Source: Dacryopinax spathularia (taxonomy: Eukaryota; Basidiomycota; Dacrymycetes; Dacrymycetales; Dacrymycetaceae). From it: a DNA stretch of 64,000 nt. Positions 10,054 through 20,332 of this stretch are shown here, one piece after another. The stretch's first letter is position 1; each line of letters begins with the position of its first letter. The position numbers were made by a program, and so were the translations under genes. The stretch is taken from NCBI GenBank assembly GCA_037974965.1, contig JBBPFI010000003.1, positions 2,356,001 to 2,420,000 of the forward strand, given 5' to 3'. The notes under the pieces were generated by a model. That model did no database searches and was not told the origin of the DNA. It worked only from the letters and a program-made list of their open reading frames with translations.

Positions 10054-10933
10054 GCCCCGAGCGACCCCATCGATCGCCCGCTCGGGGCCCGCATATCCAG
10101 AGGTACGACCATTGGGGAGCGAGCCTACAGATTGTCAGACCATGGAGTATCGAATCGAGGGTATATGGGCGTACGAGGGCTCTCATCCGCCTTTGCATGA
10201 TCAAACGAGACGTTAAGCAGCCGCCCAGACAAGCCCCCCTGGCATGAAAGCATTTCGTTCTGTCTGGTGTTTACTGTGGCACGAAGTCAGTCGATCCATA
10301 GGGAGTCTACTTGGTAGATTACTTACATGAACTACGCAGGTCAGTAGGTAGACGAGAGGGTACGGAGAATATTGCTGATGTTGGTTACAGTAGTACTAGT
10401 ACGAGGAGGAGGAGGAGGAGGAGGAGGAATGAGGCGATGAGCTAGCCCTTTGTCAGACCAGGGACTTTAGATGCCGCTCCTTCCTGATATGGTAAAAGGC
10501 AGCATCGGGAGATTGATGTTCTTTGTTGTTTGATTATTGTCTGAAACCATTATCATTTGACTATAATGCTACTCTTTGGACGACCTCTGCAAGCTCTACA
10601 ATATTGACTTCTAGTCGTGAACGGAGCTACGTGGCGACTTCCACCATATTCGCTCAAATCCGCTCCGGAAAACGAGCGATGACTTCTCGAGGCGATACCA
10701 GCAGCCTCGTGCCCTTCTGCTGGCGATTGCCAAGTCCTTCGTCGGTCAACACAACAACATCACTTACCAACCATTATTCCCACTCGACAATAGGATCATT
10801 TACTCCCTTCGGATTCAACCTCGACTCAAAATCAAGTTGTGGCGAGCCGCCCCTAAACTACATTTCCGCGCGGGTGATAACACCCTGCGCTCACTCGTCT
10901 TTGCTCTCCCTCTCTCTCATCACAACCGCCACC
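10054..10933. other. Intergenic stretch with motif copy and GGA microsatellite
   Basis: Divergent region between the repeat-protein gene (minus) and the gene at 10934 (plus). It contains a GGA microsatellite at about 10401-10427, a degenerate motif near 10008 (just inside the neighbouring gene) and an exact motif at 10745-10763 in the sense of the plus-strand gene, possibly in a 5' untranslated exon or intron. CT-rich sequence precedes the ATG. Confidence 0.55.
10745..10763 (+). repeat. 19-bp motif upstream of the unknown gene
   Basis: Exact copy followed by TTAC, same direction as the gene starting at 10934. Confidence 0.95.
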
Positions 10934-12034
10934 ATGTCCGACGTCGAAATCGACGTCTACTACGACTGCAACGGATCTCCCACTTCCTTCAACTCGCTCT
11001 CGCTCCCGAACGTGTCGCCCGCCGGCTCGGAAAAGGTGGGGCTCAACGTGAGCCTCCGCCAGGCCTCGACGGACACCTCGTCGTCGTTCTCTTTCCCCCT
11101 CTTGGGCAACAAGGGGAAGGAGAATATCGACGTGCCCGATGCTGGGGGGGCAGGGGGAGGAAGTGGGGGAGGAACTAAGCTTACGCCGGAGGAGAAGGCG
11201 ATACTGCGTAAGGCGTATCGCCTTATGGAGGAGAAGGGGATTGGGGTGATGGATGAGGCGCGTTGGGACGGGGATGGGGATGGGAAGGATGGGGAGAATG
11301 TGGGGGGCGTCTTGGTGAGTACGCCGGTCAACATGGCGCATACACCTAGCTATATGCTAGTGTGTGATGTTGTTGTGTTGACCGGCGAAGGCCAACACGA
11401 GTCATCAGTACTAACGCTCGCCGCAGACGAGCATTGAGGAGCAGGACGGCGCTCCTGAAGAGCAAGACGGCGACGGAGTCACCGTTGTCCGTATGGACAT
11501 CTCCCGCCTCGACCTTGACGAGCTCGAGGCTCTCCGCGAGCCTCAGATCGAGCTCGAAACGGCCTCCGTGGTCGACTTCGAGGCGGAGAAGGAGCGCGTG
11601 AGGAAGACCGCCGAGGTCTTCGCCCAGAAGACCGCCCTGTTCGAGGAGGACGTCAGGGAGGGCCGCATTAGGACTGGCGTTGGGTTGACTCGCCGTGCCG
11701 AACTCGATCGCATCTGGGATGCGACGGTCAAGGCTGAGCTCGCCAAGGCCCGCGCTGCCCGCCCTGCCGAGCCCCTCAAGAAACGTTGGGCGGACTTCAA
11801 GATGCTCAACGTCGTCCGCATGGATCATGCGAAGACGAACGTCAAGACGGCCGCCAAGAATGGCTGGGAGAAGGTCAAGACCGGCGGAAAGGCTACGGGC
11901 GAGTTCGTTGTGGACCACAAGGCGGAGATCGCGAAGTTGACCGTGGCTGGCGGTAAGTATTTTTTTTAACCTTTCATTCTAATTAATCTAATCCTTTCGT
12001 AGGTTATATGGCTCTCACTCATGGCCCCGCCTAG
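10934..12034 (+). CDS. Transposon-borne protein, 312 aa, unknown family
   Basis: Exons 10934-11314, 11427-11952 and 12003-12034; phases agree. The start sits in a strong context, GCCACCATGTCC. The N-terminal third is acidic and Ser-rich with a KGKEN motif and a Gly-rich linker, followed by a helix LTPEEKAILRKAYRLMEEKG. The second exon encodes a long helical charged region (DISRLDLDELEALREPQ, AEKERVRKTAEVFAQKTALF) and a Lys/Ala-rich segment resembling amphipathic repeats. I do not recognise a domain. Codon use is GC-rich and orderly, unlike a decayed gene. The first intron carries an antisense motif copy inside a hairpin. Its presence between the transposon ends makes it cargo or a second accessory gene. 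Confidence 0.75.
11322..11387. repeat. Hairpin in intron 1 of the 312-aa gene, with antisense motif
   Basis: Perfect 12-bp arms CGCCGGTCAACA (11322-11333) and TGTTGACCGGCG (11376-11387). The right arm overlaps an exact motif copy at 11364-11382, the only copy that runs antisense to its gene. The arm design recreates the first bases of a sense motif at the left. Confidence 0.88.
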
Positions 12035-12508
12035 CGAATACCCCCCACAGAATGATTCCTGCCCCACAATTCCTGTTTTCTTTTCTTTTTTCATTGTAAA
12101 TTGTTGTGTTGGCCTTCGCCGGTCAACACAACAACATCACATTAGTGATGTGGTTGGCGCCTGCGGCCAACACAACAACATCACTTCACACCTGTCGTTA
12201 CAAGAGCCCTACTGTTACTGCTAGTACTACTAGTTTAGTACTATTGAAAATGAGAACTGTCCTTACCGCGTTTACTCTGCTTCAGCCGGCCTCTTCTAGC
12301 AACCCTTAAGAAACGAGTCCAGGCGAGCTTTCCCTCGCGAGTTCAGCGCGTATTAATTACGACTTAGTTTTATCAATTTTTTCTACGCCAGTTCAGACAG
12401 TTTAGTACGTCTGAACTGGCCTAAATAAAATACAATTCAGCGCTACTAAACTATATCAGCACAAGCTGACCAGAGACCCTTCCCTTCCCTTACCTCATCT
12501 ATCCTGCC
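12035..12508. other. Right subterminal region with motif cluster and palindromes
   Basis: Follows the stop of the 312-aa gene. At 12101-12184 a half motif, an exact copy (12122-12140) and a one-mismatch copy (12166-12184) form two facing pairs that could fold as hairpins, one with a TTCG loop. At 12387-12420 there is a perfect 12-bp palindrome, GCCAGTTCAGAC with GTCTGAACTGGC and a 10-nt loop. No gene is seen. Confidence 0.75.
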
Positions 12509-12536
12509 TCAGGTAATCCGCACCCTAAATGCGGTG
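12509..12536 (-). repeat. Right terminal inverted repeat
   Basis: Reverse complement of the left repeat with one difference at its 19th base. It ends GCGGTG and is followed at once by AGT (12537-12539), the right copy of the target duplication. Confidence 0.9.
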
Positions 12537-12539
12537 AGT
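12537..12539. repeat. Target-site duplication AGT, right copy
   Basis: Partner of 1907-1909. The empty site would read GGACGGC-AGT-CGCTGG. Confidence 0.8.
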
Positions 12540-15500
12540 CGCTGGTAAACGGACGACGCAGGCGCTTAGTTGGCGTCTGCAAAGCGGAACACGCGCGACA
12601 ATCAAGCAACGATGCGAGAGTGAAGCAGAAAGGTGGTGGTTCTTCAATCAGGCGGCAGCGGACGGGACAATGGAGCAAGAAGCAAACAGAGGCCAGCGCA
12701 CGAGCGGCACATAATCGCGAACCTCAGCATAATGCCCGTGCTCGGCGGCAGATCTGCTGGGGCTTCTGCAGATGGATGGCAGTGACGCGCGAGGGGCTCG
12801 GATATCTTCGGGCCGTTCGCGAACATTCGCACATTTCGTCAAAAGAGCAAAGGGTAGGCGCAGCTGGTGCGATCGTGGGCCGAAGGGTTGCGAACCATGC
12901 TGATCTGGCGCCGAATATTGCAGAATGTTCGATTTGGGTCATTGCCATTACGACCACCGTTCTGCGGCATTCTTACCGTAGATGATTGATAGCGTGATCA
13001 CCTACTAATGGCAGAAACCCCAAAGCTTCCATGAGTGCGACGAAGAGGTTCGCATTCGATCAGCTGCAAAACCAAGAAGTCCTGATCCACAATGAGTTTG
13101 TTCAGGCCTAGCGACAGAGATGGACACCACCGCATGGTGGCATAATCAGCTCCATAGCATTCCAAACGAAAATGTAATACGCCCGAGTAGCTCCAGTAAG
13201 CCCCGACCCAGATGCGATGATAGTCAAGAGACAAGAAAGAGTTGGGAGCTCTCGGGAATGGGAGGCATCGGCGCCTCGGAGGCTAAGAACCGGATGTAGC
13301 ACAGGTCACGCACGTCACGCAAGGCCCTGCGGGGCCGATTTCGCCGGCGGCTGAGTGAGTCGTCTCGTCCGTTCAACACACTCGGCAGGCTTAGTATGTA
13401 ATTCCAGCCTGAGATAAAACCCTTTATGGCTTGAGACAACTCGTACAGGTGGCGTGGCGTGGCAGGAGTCGATCCCACTACCGAACCGGCGCCGAATCAA
13501 AGCAAGTCTTTCCATCTTTGATCGTATTTTGGGTGTGCGGAACTGCGAGGCGCGGATGCCGGAAAAAGCATATGGACCGCGCCGCGGCTAGACTTACCCC
13601 GAGGTTGCGTGTCAACAACAATATTGGCATATCCCGGAGGCGATCGAGCGTTAAACTTTCACTCGTGACTACCGCCATGCCAAACAGGGCCAATCACAGA
13701 TTATGGGCCCAAGCTGTCGTCTTGCGGGCCTCAGGAAAGGAGAAGAGCAGAATCAAGTATTGCCGAAGAATTGTTGGGGCGCTAAGCGGAAGAGCAACGC
13801 AAAAGATCAGCCACCACTGTTTGGGATGAATGGATGTGATGAAGTCAAAGCAAACTGTTGAGCGGAAATAAACACCCTTTGCCACAGCCGAGCCCTTCTA
13901 CTGTACATACTTCATCGTGTATCCGGGCCTGGCACCTTCCTGAGAACCAGGAACATTCCGAAGTCTGAGTCTTTTCGCAACGTCAATATCAAAAGGACAG
14001 CAGGACAACGGCAGGAAAAGTGAAAAACGTAACATGCCATGTAATAACAGCGTGATTACCATATAAGGTATTTATGGAAGCAAATTGTGCCACAACCGAG
14101 TTTTTAGTCAGCATGCTTAGCCTCGCCCATGTCGCTGATATGAGTTTCGAGGCCAGAGCGGGAAACGCGACCGCCCGCCAGGATACGGCATCAAACCGCC
14201 CCCTGTTCTATTGATGCGCAGATGCCAGCGGCCGTGGGAGTGCGCGTGAAGATGACGGAGGTGTGAGAAGATGATGGCGAGACAACCGAAAGGGGAGCTT
14301 GTGCGTTCCCGAGCGCGAGCAAATTCTGCGTCCTCATCGACAGCGACCGGAACGACGGCCTGCGCGACAACGTACTCCACCCTGAGCAAGAGGGAGGCGG
14401 CTTGTGCGACACACCTGGGAAGACAGACAGGGGGATCCTGCTTCCTTGCTTCTTCCCCTTCCTCTTATGACAGGGCAACCCGAACAGATGTTGTCCGATG
14501 GAAGGGGCAACGTCGATCGGTTGCTTGGGCCTCGTCACGCTAGAATAGAACTGACAATATGTAAATAGCATAGAAAACAATGGTAGTATGGGACGTCGTT
14601 CTGCTATGAGCGTCCCATCATTGTTAATCATGCTGCGCGACGTTGGCCATTGCCGGCGCCATCTGCAAGAAGAGGATGATTCTCGGTGGTTCCCATCCGT
14701 TATTCTGGTCGTTCGGAGCAGGTCGACAAGGGGATGAGCAAGCGACCGCGGAATTGGAGGAGAAGATGCAAAGAAGGCGGCCGAGGTGGCGACACGGGGT
14801 GAAATTTGGGTCTCGCGTTACTTGGGCCCCAATTTCAGTCATGGACGACCCGTATATTCTTCCGTCATCGCGCGGATCTCAGATGGGCGCGCGGGCAAAG
14901 TTTGGTTCCGTGATTTTCCTTCCACGGGAGCGAGCCCCCATTCCAAATTTGGCGTGGAATTTTCATGGCCATCATGATGCATGCGGTTGGGTCCGCCCTA
15001 TCCGGTTGACAGCGGCGGGCTGGCCAAGGAAAACGCCCGCGGTTGCCTCATCGAACACACACGTACTCCCTATGCTGCCTCCTTTCTCCTTTTCGCACCC
15101 CCTCGGCCTGCGCCTTCGCCCCCTGCCGGAACTTGAGTTTCGGCTGTGCTAGACCTTCCCTCTGGTACAGGGAAACGCCTGATCGCGCATTGATCGAAAC
15201 GAACTTCCTTGGAGCCGGCATGGCAGCAAAAACAGAGCTCAAGAAATCGGCCCCGTAGCGCGAAAGAAAATTGCAATTATTTGCATCATCATTCGCATAC
15301 GCTTCTGCACCTTCCTGCTGAGGAAGAGGTAAATCATACGCCAGAGTTGGGTCGATACCCGGTTCATCGGGCGTGAAGCTCTGCGGGTCACAGAGACGGA
15401 GAGACATCAACGCAAAGGATCAGACGGGCTTGTCATTCGTGTGTCCGATTAGAGTTTGAGTGATTGTCTCTGGTGGAGAGAGATGGTCGTTGGGTCCCTT

Positions 15501-16667
15501 TGGGACAAGCCTGTGGTATTGGGTCCGGGACAAGAGAGGCCGCGCGATCCATTGTATGTAATTCAAATCCAGCACCCTGTTTAGTGGTGCCAATGCAGCG
15601 CCGCCGTGCCTCAGCCTGGTGCTCCTAGATGCACAGCAGTTCCGATGGTGGGACCCGTCGGCGAGCGAATCGAGCAGTGACCGCGCGAATGAAAGGAAAC
15701 AGAAAAAAACAGTATCTTTGCAGTCGACCCGCGTATCATAATGGTAGACCCGTTTTTTCACTCTTTCCTCCTTTTTCCTCCGATATCTTCTAGAGTCGTG
15801 GGGTTGGGAAGGCGCCAGGAGAGTCTTGCGGGTTCCCGATTGGAATGTGACGCAGTCGTCGGGCGCTCCCATCACCGGTGTCCACGCCAATGCGCATGCA
15901 CACGGCCATCATCGTCCAGGGCCACCACCCATTCTCGTCCGAGCAGCACAGACACATGCCCTTGTCTGTGAAGCACCAAAAACATCCCCCATTCACCCGT
16001 TTCGCGCGCTTGCCTCGGGCTGGCCTGAAAGTGAACACCCGTTGCCCTGTGCCGCATCCGTATATGCCGTATGCCGGGATGCTCTGACGTGGCTTGAAAC
16101 AGAAACAGGTCGCACACGAACGCCGCCTTGCCCGCCCGCCCGGAAGTGTCATCCATCCATCCCATCGTTTTTCTTCGCCCGTGCTCGGGCCTGAGCTTCT
16201 TTTCCTACCATGGGATTTTACCCTCGGCTCCTGCGGCTGCAGCGGCGCGTCGGGCGAAGAAGGCCAAGGGCGCGACAAGAACAGAGTGTGCAACACCACG
16301 CGCGAAGGCTGAGCTCATTACATTGCAATGGGCGATGGGACGCCTGATTGCCTCATCCGGTCCTCCTTTTCATTTTTTGCCCCGTCGCGGTGTTGAGATC
16401 AGCCTACCCGGGCCTGGGGGGGTGCGGCGATTAGTGCGGGCTTGTCGGCTTCTCCTGCTGCCAGGGCGCGGCGTAGTCACCCAACGCTCCCTTTCCGCTA
16501 TCCCCGCTCACCTTCGACGCTTCCCCCTCCTCCTCCTTACCCTCCCCTTCATTCGGACCCTTTTCTCACTTGCCTCTTAACCTCACCACGTCTGATCCAA
16601 ACTAATGCCCTTCCCGCCGCCCTTTCCCCCTCCCCCTCCTAACCCATCCTAACGACCATCCCCTCTC
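12540..16667. other. Gene-free right flank, 4.1 kb
   Basis: Only short ORFs occur on both strands. On the minus strand between about 13000 and 13900 several hydrophobic fragments (for example HPKQWWLIFCVALPLSAP) look like pieces of a decayed membrane transporter, but they do not assemble into one family. A minus-strand stretch near 15170-15410 has protein-like composition without a partner exon. The last 200 bases before 16668 are CT-rich and form the promoter side of the cyclin gene. Confidence 0.5.
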
Positions 16668-19151
16668 ATGGCTTTGCTGCTCACTCCGCACCCAGAGCCT
16701 GCACACGCCGTCCCCTGTTCTCGTTCTCGTTCACGTCCTTACCCGCATATGCCCGGAGTCGTCTCGCCCACCGCTTACGCCGCAGCCCTGCCCGTCCTAC
16801 TCCTCACGCCCCCAGACCAACCACGACAGATTGTGAAGCGCCAGAGTGTCGAGGTTGATCCCCGTCACGTCGCGCATAGAGGAGCACTCGCCACAGCAGG
16901 AGCAGGAGCGGTTGAGCGGAGATATCCAGAGAAGGTGCAGATGCAGGCACAAGATGCTCGGCCATACACGTCAGGCCACGCGCGGCAGACGTCCGCACAC
17001 CTTCAGGTGCCTGCGGCGACGCAAAGACCCGTTTCCCAGCCAGGTAAGCGGCATATATGCGCGCATACATTCGCTGAAGACTGATCCCTTGCAGCGGTAG
17101 GCCCATCGAACCCCCTGATGGCGTACAGAAACGGGGCGAGCACTTCCCAAGTTTCGCTTTACAACTCTCCCGTCTCGCCGCCCCACGAGACGTTCAACGG
17201 CCGGCCGTACCCGCAACATCCAGGACCGAGCCCGGTTGACTACGAAACGGCACCAGTGGGCGAGCAGCACCATCCTCCCCAGCACCATGTGCACGCCATT
17301 TCGCACGCCATGCAAGGCATGACTGTTTCCCACCCTACTTCCGTTCCGATAGGCTCCCGCCGACTCTCTGCCTCCTCGTCCAACGACCGACAGGTTGCTT
17401 CCCTGCCTGCTTCCACCAAACCCACCTTCTGGGACACGCCGTTTCCAGACAAGGCTTCGAAGGACAACACATCCTTGGCACGGAACACCTGCTCCATGAT
17501 GTGCTACATATGGTACTCTAACTCGATCGGGCTACCTCTAACCGAGGTCGAGCAGCAACAGCAACAGACCCTGCCAATCGAAGAAGAGATCCGCGCACGC
17601 ATGCAGTTCAACCCGTCGAAGGACTTCATCACTTTCATGCAAGGTCTCTTGTCGACCACCCAGCTTAGCAGAAGCGTGGTCGTTCTCGCCCTCTACTACG
17701 TATACAAGCTTCGGCAGAGCGCGTCTGTGCCGGCTTCGCGAGGCAGTGAGACGAGGCTAGCCGTGGCTGCCTTGATGTTGGCGAATAAGTGCGCATATAT
17801 TTCACTCCTCTTTCACATCTTACTTACAGCATGACGCAGGTATGTGGACGACAATACCTATACCAATCGGACGTGGTCCGATGTCTCCCACCTACCGTTG
17901 AGCGACATCAACAAGGCAGAGGAAGAGTTTCTGAACGGCATCAATCACAATCTCTGCGTCAGCAGGCCGACGTATGATGCTTGGTTGAAGACGTTGAAGA
18001 GCTTGGCCACCGCAAGGGAGGAGGAGCATGCGGCCTATCTTGCCAAGCGTTCTGTTGTCCGGCCTCGCGGACCACAACCTGGCAAGCTTGTGCGAGCAAG
18101 ATCATCTTCACCTCTGAAGCCTCGCCTACCCCACCCAAATCCGCCGACGACGTCTTATGGCTACCTGGTAAATGGGGAGACGGATGCATTCTACTCCTCA
18201 CCAGCCTCGCCGATCCTTAATTCCAGCCCGCTTGTGAAGCCGGAACCTCTTTCCCCTACCATGCCCAGCGTGGGTGCGAAGCGGACAGTGAATGATGCCT
18301 TTTCGCCCGAGTCCGTACACACGGCTCCTCCTGCAAAGCGAGGTACAGCATGGTCGGCCATGCCCAACTCGCATCGTTTCGAACCCCCGGTGCAACTCCC
18401 GCCTCTCGTAATTCCCGGGGCTTCTAATTCTGCTGCAAGGCATCCGGCAAGACCTGTCGCCGCCCACCCGTCTGCCTACCACCGGCATCCCTCTGCCCAC
18501 CACAACACCATACCCGCTCCGCAAGCTAAGAACGCTATACCCGATGTTCCCTTCACCTACAGTATGCCCGTACCATCTATACCCCCTGTTGTGCCTCTGG
18601 TCATGCCCTCTGTGCCCGCTGCGCAACACGCGCAGCCACCGCTGGCATCCGGATCTGGGAGCCAGTATGTTCGTGCTCCTTCGGTAGACACTTTGGCTGC
18701 CCCATACCAATTGCACAACCGCTTACCCAACTTCAACCGACCTCATGTGAGTACTTTTTTCTCATTAGCACCACTTCGCCGAGTTCTAATCATTTTACAG
18801 GACCTTTACTACTACTCTCTCGCTGCTTCTCCTCTTGACGTCCCGAACGACCAAAAGCCGCTCCGCAAAGCCGTCTTACGATATCATCATCCCGCTTACG
18901 AAGGTGCTCCTCCGCCTAATGTTCAGCAGCCCGCGATGTTCGGACCGGCTCAGCAGCAGCCGAACGGAGCTCTGATCCTACCGCCTCCACAGCCAGACCA
19001 ACCTCGCGCACGGTCGGTCGTCTATTCCCGCGCCAATGCACAGATCGCACCGTTCGCCAATGCCGGCTCTCCCGGTGTCTATTGGACCGGAGCAAAGCGG
19101 CCATGGCAGCAGGAACCCACGCCGCCTTCTAGACCGCCTTCGACCCACTAA
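16668..19151 (+). CDS. Pho85-type cyclin (PCL/Clg1-like), 775 aa
   Basis: Exons 16668-17043, 17095-17788, 17840-18746 and 18801-19151, all in phase. The cyclin box covers roughly residues 290-390: a helix DFITFMQGLLSTTQLSRSVV, then LALYYVYKLR, LAVAALMLANKYVDDNTYTN, and LNGINHNLCVSRPTYDAW. The hallmark LANKYVDDNTYTNRTW, split by an intron, is typical of cyclins that partner the kinase Pho85 and control phosphate response, glycogen and polarity. The long N- and C-terminal regions are disordered, rich in Pro, Ser, His and Gln, as in Clg1. Which PCL subfamily it belongs to cannot be decided here. The third intron (18747-18800) is a multiple of three and could be retained. Confidence 0.85.
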
Positions 19152-19898
19152 TAGACGGCCGGCAATGGCCGGTCCTTCTCCTCATGGCCGGCCTACACTG
19201 CTTCGCCTCCCTGGTCGTCATTATGACTTCGTTCGTTTCTACAGTAGCGGCTCGCCGCGTTGCCACCGATGAATGCATGCCTACGCAAGCCCAACTTTAC
19301 CACGCATAACATTTCGCCTTCTGCTTCTGCAAATGGTTTCTCGTGCTTTCCTTCGCACCTAACCGGGTAGCAGATTACGCCGTTCCCTTCTGACGATAAA
19401 CTTCCGCATTCTCAGTCTGATTCTTTTCCCTCTAACGCATTTCTGATGGCCTCAACCCCCAATCTACTGTTTCTCCTACAACTGCATCCATCCGTACAAT
19501 AAGCAATCACGTTCGACCCGCGCTTCCTTTCTGGTATTCTAGATTGTGTCACTATCATGACTTCCTACCCTGTATCTGCTTTTTTCACCAAGTAGGCATA
19601 GCAATCGGGCTAATGAGGCCGAGCCGGCATAATGAAATACGAGACAATCAACAAAGCAATGATCGGACCTCATGGCAGCTTACCCCTGAATGTGCTGAGA
19701 TTTCTCAAGTCCCTGATGAGACCGAGATAGTACTTGGTGCAAGAAGCCTCGGTCACATGGAACCGATTTGGGTGCTTGACGTGCATCACTCGAACTTCGA
19801 ATCCACCGTTGGAGCAGAGTCGGCACCACGTCAACACTTGCTTGTTGCATTGACGAACTCTGTCACATTCTGATCGATTGTGACTGTGGTAACTCTAC
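19152..19898. other. Intergenic, no gene seen
   Basis: 3' region of the cyclin gene and downstream region of the minus-strand candidate at 19899. The minus frame past 19899 stays open for about 60 codons, but no splice model links it convincingly. Confidence 0.5.
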
Positions 19899-20332
19899 TC
19901 ACGAGGTCGCGGTGGTTTTGCGGGTTCCACAATCCCATAAGGCGGCTCCGGGCGAGACAAGTGGTATCCCTATTCTCCACAGAACAGAATAGATTGGTTG
20001 TATCGTAATGACGTTTCCAAGGTCGCTTACGTTTGAGCTGGCCTTGTCTCACGGTGCTCTTGCGCTCGTGGAGCGGAGGAGGCGTTGGGTGGACCGGTAC
20101 ATCTACGTAGCTTCCGGTTACGGGGGCCGAATTCACCGATGAAGAACGGGCCCAGCGAGAAGAGGGGGCGGCGGCCCAAGTAACCTTTCACATTCCATTC
20201 ATTACCGATTCAGGAAGGACTCACAAAAGGCACACTTGGGTCCCGCTCGTATGTCGCGGGTCCTAAAGTGGCAAATGGGAGCCTTGCGTGGCGGCTCCCC
20301 CTTTCCGACGCCCGCACGGCTACGATTTCAAC
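19899..20332 (-). CDS. Candidate small gene, 5' exon unresolved
   Basis: Three exons on the minus strand fit together in phase: 20332-20225, 20184-20031 and 19969-19899. The introns are 40 and 61 nt with GTGAGT and GTAAGC donors. The product reads LPFATLGPATYERDPSVPF, then a Ser/Pro-rich segment with VDVPVHPTPPPLHERKS, and ends VSPGAALWDCGTRKTTATS. No start codon lies in the first exon, which begins after a TAG acceptor, so at least one upstream exon is missing from the model. I do not recognise the protein. The basic, Arg/Ser-rich composition would fit a mitochondrial protein, but that is a guess. Confidence 0.4.

Larger units (their letters stand above)
1910..12536. mobile_element. CACTA-like DNA transposon, 10.6 kb, four genes
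   Basis: The element is bounded by terminal inverted repeats at 1910-1937 and 12509-12536 that begin CACCGCATTTAGGGTG and match at 27 of 28 positions, with AGT duplicated on both sides. Inside are a transposase of the Tnp2 family (4329-8378, minus), an accessory gene (2281-4091, plus), a repeat-bearing gene (9067-10053, minus) and an unknown gene (10934-12034, plus). Near-identical ends, a clean target duplication and open reading frames in all four genes suggest recent insertion. The element is marked by about 20 copies of the 19-bp sequence GTCAACACAACAACATCAC, absent by eye from the flanks. Classification as CACTA/EnSpm rests on the Tnp2 transposase, the 3-bp duplication and the CAC-starting ends. 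Confidence 0.9.

Noticed and set aside
7621-12184. CRISPR-like array of spaced short repeats
   Set aside because: The DNA is eukaryotic, spacing is irregular, units lie in introns and coding sequence, and there are no unique spacers of constant length.
1910-12536. LTR or viral nature of the element
   Set aside because: Ends are inverted rather than direct, the duplication is 3 bp, and the main gene is a Tnp2 transposase. No reverse transcriptase, integrase or capsid-like sequence is present.
13460-13500. tRNA-like B-box on the minus strand
   Set aside because: A GGTTCG-like string is present but no acceptor stem or A-box can be paired with it. No tRNA gene was found anywhere in the window.
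12998-13885. Decayed amino-acid or other permease on the minus strand
   Set aside because: Hydrophobic fragments occur but do not line up in order with any one transporter family, so I list the region only as a gene-free flank.
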